From the NCBI GenBank assembly GCA_041565275.1, contig JBFGVE010000024.1, forward strand, positions 1-27,044: a stretch of 27,044 bases of DNA, given 5' to 3'. The notes beneath the pieces were generated by a model. It was not told where the DNA came from and searched no databases. It saw nothing but the letters and a program-made list of their open reading frames with translations. How positions within the stretch are numbered: the first letter of the stretch is position 1; the number at the start of each line of letters is the position of its first letter. The stretch is from CAWUKT01 sp041565275 (GTDB lineage Bacteria; Bacteroidota; Bacteroidia; J057; JADKCL01). This document shows positions 20,765 through 27,044 of this stretch, piece after piece. The translations under genes and the position numbers were made by a program.

Positions 20765-23700
20765 CTATCTCTTTTTTGATCTGGAGCGATCTTTGGCCCG
20801 GCGTTCCCGTCGGCTTAGCTGACGCTCTTCGTTTCCGCCGCGTGAGGCAGAGTTGGCTGCCATTCCTTTGGCGTTCTTCTTTTGCTGACGGTCCAGGTTT
20901 CCGTGACGGGTCCTCATCTTGCTGAAATCATCCCGGTCAGGCGCCTCGCTGGTTTCATGCATATTGTCGCGACTTGTTTCTATCCGTGCTTTAAAGATCA
21001 GGGAAATAACTTCTTCATTGATCTTGTTTAACACTTGCTGGAAAAGTTCGTAAGCTTCAAATTTATAGACAACCAGGGGGTCTTTTTGCTCGATAGAGGC
21101 ATTCTGAACAGAGGTACGAAGCTCATCCATTTCGCGCAGGTGGTGCTTCCAATTTTCATCAATGATCCCGAGCATTACTGCTTTTTCCAGTTCGCGGACG
21201 ACTTCCTTGCCTTCTGAAGAGATGGCTTTTTCAAGGTCGACCAGAATGCGGATCCGTTTGCTGCCATCGGAAAAACCTATTTCAACCCGTTCTACATGAT
21301 TATGGCGCTCCCGGATATTTTTCAAGCCTTCGAGGGTCACCTCAGCCAATTGCTTGTTCTTCCGCTTGTAGAACTTAACCGCAGCGTGATAAACCTTGTC
21401 GCCCACATCTTCCAAAGCCTTGGAGTTGAGATCGTCTATGGAAACATCTGGATCAACTGACAACAGGCGAATAGCCTGACGTTGGATACCTTCGACGTCT
21501 AGCATCGGGTAATGGTTTGCAGAAATGTTCTGACAGAGGTCGAATAGCATGTTGTCGATATCTACCCGCATCCGTTCCCCAAACAGCGCATTCCGGCGAC
21601 GTTTGTACACCACTTCACGTTGGGAATTCATGACATCGTCATATTCAAGCAGGCGCTTACGCATGGCGAAGTTGTTTTCCTCAACCTTCTTCTGAGCGTT
21701 GGTAATCGACTTGGTGATCATAGAATGCTGGATTACCTCACCTTCCTTGATTCCAATGCGGTCCATGATTTTGGAGATACGTTCAGAACCAAAGAGGCGC
21801 ATCAGATCATCTTCCAGGGAGACAAAGAACTGGGAGGAGCCAGGGTCTCCCTGACGGCCGGCACGTCCACGTAGCTGCCGGTCTACCCTGCGAGATTCGT
21901 GGCGTTCGGTACCGAGGATTGCTAAACCACCTGCTTCGATCACTCCAGGACCAAGCTTGATATCGGTACCGCGGCCAGCCATATTGGTTGCAACGGTTAC
22001 TGCACCGGCCAGACCAGCTTCTGCAACGACTTCAGCTTCGCGCTGGTGCTGTTTGGCATTCAGTACATTGTGCTTCACTTTCGCCATTCGCAACATCCGG
22101 CTCAGAAGTTCAGAGACTTCTACCGAAGTAGTACCGATCAGTACCGGCCTTCCTGCCTCAGTCAGTTTAACTGTTTCTTCGATACATGCAGCATATTTTT
22201 CACGCTTGGTCTTGTAAACCAAGTCATTTTCATCTTTGCGTGCAATTGGGCGATTGGTCGGAATTACCACTACGTCTAACTTGTAGATTTCGTGAAATTC
22301 TGATTCTTCTGTTTCCGCTGTACCAGTCATACCAGCCAGCTTGTGGTACATCCGGAAGAAGTTTTGTAGAGTCACCGAGGCAAAGGTTTGGGTGGCATCT
22401 TCTACCTTTACATTTTCCTTTGCTTCGATCGCCTGGTGAAGGCCGTCGGAGTAACGGCGTCCAGGAAGCACCCGGCCAGTTTGCTCATCTACGATCAGTA
22501 CTTTGCCCTCCACCACAATGTATTCGGTCTCCCTTTCAAAAAGGGAATAGGCCTTTACCAGCTGGTTAATTGTGTGGAGGCGGGCAGATTTTTCAGCAAA
22601 ATCACGGGCCAGATCGTCTTTTTTCAGGACCTTCTGGTCATCGCTGAGACCCGGATCGATATCAATTGCATTGAGGGCCACACCAACGTCGGGCAGAACA
22701 AAGAGTTCGGGGTCTTCACCCTGTGCGGTAATCAGGTCACGACCTTTATCCGTTAGTTCTACCTGATTGTTTTTATCGTCAATGGTAAAGAACAATTCGT
22801 CGTCGACGATGTACATATTTTTCCCCTTATCCTGCAAGTAGAAGGCTTCAGTTTTGAGCATATCGGTTTTTACACCTGGCTCACTAAGGTATTTGATCAG
22901 AGCCTTATTGCGGGGAAGACCTTTATGGGCACGGAATAAGAGCAGCCCTGCTTCTTTGGCTTTTTCTTTGTCATCTCCGTGGAGGTGTTTCTTAGCAAAC
23001 GTAATGCATTGGTTCACGTACTTTTGCTGGGCACGCATCAGGCGCTCCACCCGTGGCTTGAGTTGCTGAAACTCTTGAACGTCTCCTTTGGGAACAGGAC
23101 CGGAAATGATCAATGGGGTACGTGCTTCATCTATCAATACGGAGTCGATCTCATCAATGATCGCATAGTGGTGGTTTCTCTGTACAAGGTACTGCGGGTT
23201 AGAGGTCATGTTGTCCCGGAGGTAATCAAAGCCGAATTCGTTATTGGTACCGTAGGTAACGTCAGCCAGATAAGCTTTTCGCCGTTCGTCGGTATTGGGA
23301 TCATGGATGTCAATACAATCCACAGAAATCCCATGGAATTGAAAAAGGGGTGCATTCCACTCGCTGTCTCGGCGGGCCAGGTAGTTGTTGACCGTGACCA
23401 AATGAACTCCACATCCGGTCAATGCATTGAGGAAAACGGGTAAAGTGGCTACCAGGGTCTTACCTTCACCAGTCGCCATCTCTGCAATCTTTCCTTTGTG
23501 CAGCACCACTCCACCTATCAACTGCACATCGTAGTGAATCATATTCCACTCGATCTCAGCACCGGCGGCCAACCATCTATTGGACCAAACAGCCTTGCCC
23601 CCCTCAATGGTAATATTGTCCTTCTTTGCTGCCAGTTCGCGGTCCCAGTCGGTGGCAGTGACCCTCAATTCTTTATTTTCGGTCAGACGGCGAGCGGTTT

Positions 23701-24043
23701 CTTTGACGATGGCAAACCCTTCAGGCAGTACCTGGTCTAGTACTTCCTCTAGTCTTTCATTCCGTTTCTTTTCAAGCTTCTCCGCTTCTTCGTACATCTG
23801 CTCTGAAGCTTCCAGATCTTCCGATGTTTTGGCCTCTACCTTTTTGGACTCAATTTCGGCGGTAATATCCGCAACATAATCTTGGATCCTCTTTCTGAGT
23901 TCTACGGACTTGCCTCGAAGTTCATCGTCAGAAACGACCCTTAACTTATCATACTCTGCGTTGATCTTAACAACATAAGGTTGCAATTCTTTTAGATCTC
24001 GTCCTTGCTTGTCACCGAATAACTTTGCTATGTATTTGAGCAT
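20765..24043 (-). CDS. secA: preprotein translocase ATPase SecA
   Basis: The 1092-residue protein is the motor that drives unfolded preproteins through SecYEG. Walker A is MATGEGKT (189-196); the DEAD-type Walker B is IIDEID (295-300), followed by SVLIDEARTPLIISG. Helicase motifs of the second nucleotide-binding fold (TNMAGRGTDI and RGRAGRQGDPG) are intact. It is longer than E. coli SecA (901 residues) because of Bacteroidota-type insertions, including a charged helical segment at about residues 60-105 and a region at about 320-390. The C-terminus is basic (ending in RRERRAKDRSRSKKR) and lacks the usual C-x-C-x-S-G-K-K zinc motif used for SecB and lipid contact. Secretion of the T9SS subtilase, lipoprotein and FKBP in this window would all depend on this machine. 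The ATP-grasp trio follows 29 bp downstream. Confidence 0.97.
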   Translation of the reverse strand: MLKYIAKLFGDKQGRDLKELQPYVVKINAEYDKLRVVSDDELRGKSVELRKRIQDYVADITAEIESKKVEAKTSEDLEASEQMYEEAEKLEKKRNERLEEVLDQVLPEGFAIVKETARRLTENKELRVTATDWDRELAAKKDNITIEGGKAVWSNRWLAAGAEIEWNMIHYDVQLIGGVVLHKGKIAEMATGEGKTLVATLPVFLNALTGCGVHLVTVNNYLARRDSEWNAPLFQFHGISVDCIDIHDPNTDERRKAYLADVTYGTNNEFGFDYLRDNMTSNPQYLVQRNHHYAIIDEIDSVLIDEARTPLIISGPVPKGDVQEFQQLKPRVERLMRAQQKYVNQCITFAKKHLHGDDKEKAKEAGLLLFRAHKGLPRNKALIKYLSEPGVKTDMLKTEAFYLQDKGKNMYIVDDELFFTIDDKNNQVELTDKGRDLITAQGEDPELFVLPDVGVALNAIDIDPGLSDDQKVLKKDDLARDFAEKSARLHTINQLVKAYSLFERETEYIVVEGKVLIVDEQTGRVLPGRRYSDGLHQAIEAKENVKVEDATQTFASVTLQNFFRMYHKLAGMTGTAETEESEFHEIYKLDVVVIPTNRPIARKDENDLVYKTKREKYAACIEETVKLTEAGRPVLIGTTSVEVSELLSRMLRMAKVKHNVLNAKQHQREAEVVAEAGLAGAVTVATNMAGRGTDIKLGPGVIEAGGLAILGTERHESRRVDRQLRGRAGRQGDPGSSQFFVSLEDDLMRLFGSERISKIMDRIGIKEGEVIQHSMITKSITNAQKKVEENNFAMRKRLLEYDDVMNSQREVVYKRRRNALFGERMRVDIDNMLFDLCQNISANHYPMLDVEGIQRQAIRLLSVDPDVSIDDLNSKALEDVGDKVYHAAVKFYKRKNKQLAEVTLEGLKNIRERHNHVERVEIGFSDGSKRIRILVDLEKAISSEGKEVVRELEKAVMLGIIDENWKHHLREMDELRTSVQNASIEQKDPLVVYKFEAYELFQQVLNKINEEVISLIFKARIETSRDNMHETSEAPDRDDFSKMRTRHGNLDRQQKKNAKGMAANSASRGGNEERQLSRRERRAKDRSRSKKR

Positions 24044-24213
24044 ATTTGCTACTGTAATTTCAAGTCCGTAAAGTTAGGCAATAATTAACAATGGCCATGA
24101 ATGACTAACCTGCTCGAGTTGGTCTACGACCTGAAAGCTAATCATCCCAGGCCCTTGCAATGTAAAATGGATATAGCTTAATTATTGATGGTGCTTTTTG
24201 CAAGGCAATTTTT

Positions 24214-24221
24214 TAGTTTTG
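24214..24221 (+). promoter_or_regulatory. putative Bacteroidota -7 box for the universal stress gene
   Basis: TAGTTTTG matches TAnnTTTG fully and lies 20 nt upstream of the ATG at 24242. A TTTG at 24197-24200 could be the -33 element, but the 13-nt gap is shorter than usual. The same 198-bp gap must also hold the secA promoter on the other strand, for which only TAACTTTA (a one-base mismatch) is seen. Confidence 0.4.
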
Positions 24222-24241
24222 GAGTACAAATATCACAGTTT

Positions 24242-25063
24242 ATGAAGAATATCCTTGTTCCTACAGACTTTTCCGCCAATGCCAAAGACGCTCTTGTCTA
24301 TGCACTGAACTTCCTCAAGGGCGGTGACGCAAAGATCCACGTACTTTCAGTATTAGGATTGCCTCCCCGTGCTGCAGTGGGGGCTACGGGTTCACTGGCG
24401 ATTCGTATGAAGGAAAATGCACAGGAAAAAATGCGCCTCCTGATCGATGAAATGCATAATATTTCAGTGGATATCGATCCCATCATCCGGGAAGGTTCTA
24501 CCGTCAGTGTGATCCTTTCTACGGCTAAAGAAGTTCAAGCAGACGCCATTGTGATGGGAACTAAGGGTTCAACAGGATTGGAAAGTGTGATTTTGGGAAG
24601 TATAGCTTCCAAAGTGATAGAGCGAAGCCCTGTTCCCGTGATCAGTGTTCCTAAGGGGTTTGAATTCAGCGGTTTGAACCGGATACTTTATCCTACAGAC
24701 TTCCAGAAGAGTACAAGTGAGACCTTGAAAAAACTGGTTAAGTTGACCAAACGTTTTAATTCTCGGATTGATGTTCTTCATATTTATCCCGATGATGAGG
24801 AAGTACCCCTGGAGAGTATGAAACAAATTGCAAGCGAGATGGCTGGAGAAATGCAGGAGAGAAAAATAACCTTTCACGCCCATCCCAATTCATCCATCGC
24901 CAAAGGCATCATAGCATTTATGGGTGCTTCTGAAACCGAAATGTTGGCCATGGTAACCAAAAGGCGTAACCTGATCAGGCGCTTATTTGACGGGAGTCTT
25001 ACCAAACGGTTTTCAATGACAGCCACGGTGCCGATGGTCACGTTTCAGGCTGTAGAGAAGTAG
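24242..25063 (+). CDS. universal stress protein with two UspA domains
   Basis: From ATG 24242 the protein has 273 residues. The first UspA domain (about 1-138) opens with KNILVPTDFS and ends with GTKGSTGLESVILGS (106-120), an intact G-2x-G-9x-G-S ATP-binding motif, then VPVISVP. The second (about 145-273) starts RILYPTDF, but in place of the ATP motif it has MVTKRRNLIRRLFDGSLTKRF, so it probably does not bind ATP the same way. Such tandem proteins are frequent in Bacteroidota and are induced by starvation or other stress, acting in the cytoplasm. An ATG at 24185 would add 19 residues, but these do not belong to the domain and contain the promoter box, so the later start is used. It is divergent from secA. 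Confidence 0.9.
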   Translation: MKNILVPTDFSANAKDALVYALNFLKGGDAKIHVLSVLGLPPRAAVGATGSLAIRMKENAQEKMRLLIDEMHNISVDIDPIIREGSTVSVILSTAKEVQADAIVMGTKGSTGLESVILGSIASKVIERSPVPVISVPKGFEFSGLNRILYPTDFQKSTSETLKKLVKLTKRFNSRIDVLHIYPDDEEVPLESMKQIASEMAGEMQERKITFHAHPNSSIAKGIIAFMGASETEMLAMVTKRRNLIRRLFDGSLTKRFSMTATVPMVTFQAVEK

Positions 25064-25120
25064 GGTTTTCGTTTTTCTCCATAGTCTAATTCTTAATTTC
25101 GTGTTTAAATTTCGTCCGAA

Positions 25121-25639
25121 ATGATCCAACGTATACAAACGATATTTCTCATTCTGGCCGCGGCAGTGAATATAACGGTACTTTTCCTTCCGCTTGGAAT
25201 TGCATCCAACAATGACTCCTTTGAAGGAAGTTCTGTCACCCTGACAGGAATGTGTGTTGAAAAAGAAGGATTTGACGAAGTGACCTTTGAGAATGTGAAA
25301 GAAACCGTCGGGTTTTCTGACGATACCTTTCTGATGTTACATGTTCTGCTGGTCGTCCTAACTTCAATTTACCTTATCGTATTGGTTTTCTTGTATGGAG
25401 ACCGTGCAAGACAGATCAAAATGGCTTATGTCGGTATTCTATTGATAATGGGCCAGCTTCTAGTGGCTGTTTTACTCTTTACGCAATTGCCTGAAATGGC
25501 CGGATCCCCAGATGACCTCCAACATGATATTTCCTACGGGTTTTTCGTTCCAGCAGTGGCCTTGGTGCTGGTCTGGTTCGCCATAAGCAGGATCAAGCGA
25601 GACGAAAGGCTGGTTAAAAGTAGTAACCGTCTTCGTTAA
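25121..25639 (+). CDS. DUF4293-family membrane protein
   Basis: The 172-residue protein has four predicted helices (about 7-27, 70-91, 101-121, 139-157), a 40-residue outer loop after the first, and a basic cytoplasmic tail IKRDERLVKSSNRLR. The opening MIQRIQTIFL and the tail R-D-E-x-L-V-x-S-x-x-R-L-R are what I associate with DUF4293, a family of unknown function found in Bacteroidota. The outer loop holds a single cysteine. It is followed after 6 bp by another protein of the same topology, so the two are one transcriptional unit, perhaps with the stress protein 57 bp upstream. Confidence 0.82.
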   Translation: MIQRIQTIFLILAAAVNITVLFLPLGIASNNDSFEGSSVTLTGMCVEKEGFDEVTFENVKETVGFSDDTFLMLHVLLVVLTSIYLIVLVFLYGDRARQIKMAYVGILLIMGQLLVAVLLFTQLPEMAGSPDDLQHDISYGFFVPAVALVLVWFAISRIKRDERLVKSSNRLR

Positions 25640-25645
25640 GGCTCT

Positions 25646-26158
25646 ATGGCTCGCTCACGAAGATTCTATTGGTACCACGTCCAACTTTTTTTTGCAGCCG
25701 TGTTGCAATTTCTGGTAGTTTTTGCTCCTTTGTCCTATGCTGGAAACTGGCGTACACACCAAACTGCCTTTTTACACCCCTTTTGGATTTACTCTGAGAC
25801 AGTTGACTTTGCCAGACAATCTTTTGCTTCAGACTTGACTTGGTTTGTTCAGCGTCCCGAGTTAATCTTATTGGTGGTCTGGATGCTTGGTTTGGGATTT
25901 CTTCTTTTATGGATATTGTTTGCTAAAGCAGATCAATCCCGAAAGGCAGGTCTGTTGAGAAAGGCAATAGGAGGATTTGCAGTACAGATTGCACTGGCCT
26001 ATCTGGTTGCGCAATCGGTTACTTGGCATGTGACGGATACGGTCGGCAGTGAGGAGGTTCAGCTAAGGGTGCTTCCTCAGTTTCTACTTCTCCTGTTTCC
26101 ACTCTTCTTTAGTTACATGGCTTGGAACAGAATGAGAAAACAGCTTCCTAGCCATTAA
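25646..26158 (+). CDS. four-helix membrane protein resembling its DUF4293 neighbour
   Basis: The 170-residue protein is not one I can name. It has four hydrophobic segments (about 12-30, 72-93, 106-124, 143-160), a 40-residue loop after the first, and a short basic tail. This is the layout of the DUF4293 protein 6 bp upstream and nearly the same length, so it may be a diverged tandem duplicate; sequence identity is low by eye. The loop is rich in aromatic residues (FLHPFWIYS, LTWFVQRPE). Its stop codon overlaps the end of the convergent gamma-glutamyltranspeptidase gene by 4 bp. Confidence 0.7.
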   Translation: MARSRRFYWYHVQLFFAAVLQFLVVFAPLSYAGNWRTHQTAFLHPFWIYSETVDFARQSFASDLTWFVQRPELILLVVWMLGLGFLLLWILFAKADQSRKAGLLRKAIGGFAVQIALAYLVAQSVTWHVTDTVGSEEVQLRVLPQFLLLLFPLFFSYMAWNRMRKQLPSH

Positions 26159-27044
26159 ATCCCTATGCCCAAAACAACACCACCCCGTCGGAGATCGCCT
26201 ATAGCTTCCAATCCTTTTTCTCCACGCATTACAGCGTTTACTCCCCCGAAGAAGAGAGATTGTTTTTCCCAAGATCGAAGGGAGACCTTGTCTGGAAGAT
26301 CAGCATTGCCGGGCAAGCCCGGTTCCATATTGCAGACATTGTTAACGATGTGCATGCGAGGGGCTTTCACTGCTGAGGAGAGATCCATCCCGAGATCCAC
26401 GATCTGGTGGATGACTTGGGCGAGCATATATGGAATGCGTCCTGCCCCTCCTGAACCCAGAACCATTTCTGCTTGCCCCTTTTGGTTCAGAACGACAGAT
26501 GGAGACATCATTGACCCAAGCCTTGTATCCGGATCCCAATTGTGCAAACCCTTGGGCAGCAATGCCAGCTCTCCCAGCATATTGTTGAGAATAATCCCTG
26601 TTCCCGGAATATAATGACCTGCCCCCTCTCCGTTGGTCATAGTTACTCCCACCGCATTACCATATCCGTCCAAAATGCTGAAGTGGGAAGTTCCTCCCTG
26701 ATGGCGTGAAGTCCCAGCGGAACCAATTTGAATTCCCGGATACAGGTCAGAGAGAGCGGATGCCAGCTTGGGAGGTGTCTTGTCCATTCGGTCCAATTGA
26801 GAAAGGATCCTGGCCCAGCGGGAAACCATCTCTTTTGACCCAAATGGAAAATCTATAGGACCGGATCTCACCAACAGCCCTAGTGACAACGCCACTAAAC
26901 TTCCTCCAAGCCCAGGAAACGGGATGGTTTGGATTGTACGGTCCCGAAAGGGGAATGACAAAGGGTGAAGCCTTGACACCTGGTAATTTGCCAGATCGTC
27001 CGCTGTTATATGTCCTCCAATCCGGTCGTTTTGTTTTAAGAGTA
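26155..27044 (-). CDS. gamma-glutamyltranspeptidase, C-terminal part (cut by right edge)
   Basis: The frame enters from the right edge (LLKQNDRIGGHITADDLANYQV) and ends at 26155, giving about 295 residues of a protein usually near 550. The end of the large subunit is present, followed by the self-cleavage site GGTSHFSILD, whose threonine (codon 26689-26691) becomes the N-terminal nucleophile of the small subunit. Further family marks are TNGEGAGHYIPGTGIILNNMLGE-type text, SMMSPSVVL and GSGGAGRIP, the last two lining the gamma-glutamyl pocket. The enzyme transfers or hydrolyses gamma-glutamyl groups of glutathione and related peptides, usually outside the inner membrane; the signal peptide would lie beyond the edge. 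It is convergent with the four-helix protein, with a 4-bp overlap. Confidence 0.93.
   Translation of the reverse strand, partial: LLKQNDRIGGHITADDLANYQVSRLHPLSFPFRDRTIQTIPFPGLGGSLVALSLGLLVRSGPIDFPFGSKEMVSRWARILSQLDRMDKTPPKLASALSDLYPGIQIGSAGTSRHQGGTSHFSILDGYGNAVGVTMTNGEGAGHYIPGTGIILNNMLGELALLPKGLHNWDPDTRLGSMMSPSVVLNQKGQAEMVLGSGGAGRIPYMLAQVIHQIVDLGMDLSSAVKAPRMHIVNNVCNMEPGLPGNADLPDKVSLRSWEKQSLFFGGVNAVMRGEKGLEAIGDLRRGGVVLGIGI

Noticed and set aside
24185..24241. Earlier ATG for the universal stress protein
   Set aside because: The extra 19 residues precede the normal UspA opening (KNILVPTDFS) and include the TAGTTTTG promoter box.
17314..27044. Glutathione pathway linking the glutathione-synthetase-like ATP-grasp gene with the gamma-glutamyltranspeptidase
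   Set aside because: The genes are about 7 kb apart, in different transcription units with secA between them, and no gamma-glutamylcysteine ligase is seen. The link rests only on family names.

Overview
The window looks like chromosomal DNA from a member of the Bacteroidota, most likely of the Saprospiria (Lewinella/Haliscomenobacter-like). The clues are a very long secreted subtilase ending in a type IX secretion (T9SS) type A sorting domain, a DUF4293 membrane protein, a 1092-residue SecA of the Bacteroidota type, a fused formiminotransferase-cyclodeaminase, and promoter boxes of the TAnnTTTG type upstream of several genes. Taxonomy below phylum is inference. I see no rRNA, tRNA, CRISPR array, insertion sequence or phage gene.

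Layout. 1-1321 (minus): a small secreted protein followed by the N-terminal 334 residues of a lipoprotein that runs off the left edge; its middle resembles the N-terminal part of large SpvB/RHS-type Bacteroidota proteins. 1322-2576: a 1.25-kb stretch without a convincing gene, dominated by a degenerate 45-bp minisatellite. 2577-3920 (plus): a membrane protein with a C-terminal SGNH hydrolase domain. 3935-4080: a tandem-repeat patch at the convergent junction, reaching into the end of the next gene. 4067-5620 (minus): Ppx/GppA phosphatase with an HD domain. 5825-10128 (plus): an RND/MMPL exporter, a dihydrolipoyl acyltransferase (E2) and a secreted FKBP-type prolyl isomerase, closely spaced. 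10258-11949 (minus): bifunctional FTCD. 12100-12705 (minus): a SET-domain protein. 12812-13018 (minus): an apparent gene relic with an internal stop. 13102-17217 (minus): the T9SS-exported multidomain subtilase. 17314-20735 (minus): a translationally coupled trio consisting of an ATP-grasp-like protein, a RimK/glutathione-synthetase-type ATP-grasp ligase and an AstE/aspartoacylase-type zinc hydrolase, directly downstream of secA (20765-24043). 24242-26158 (plus): a double UspA protein and two four-helix membrane proteins (DUF4293 and a look-alike). 26155-27044 (minus): the C-terminal part of a gamma-glutamyltranspeptidase, cut by the right edge.

How the parts fit. Most genes are housekeeping or envelope functions. 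The least ordinary unit is the ATP-grasp/ATP-grasp/acylase trio: its contiguity (abutting and 1-nt overlapping reading frames) predicts one pathway in which amide or peptide bonds are made by two ligases and cleaved or remodelled by the hydrolase; the substrate cannot be read from sequence. A second theme is short tandem repeats, both in intergenic DNA (1.5-2.3 kb, 3.9-4.1 kb, 10.2 kb) and inside genes (lipoprotein start and 15-residue repeat, E2 linker). A third is the subtilase, whose canonical catalytic aspartate position appears to hold glutamate.
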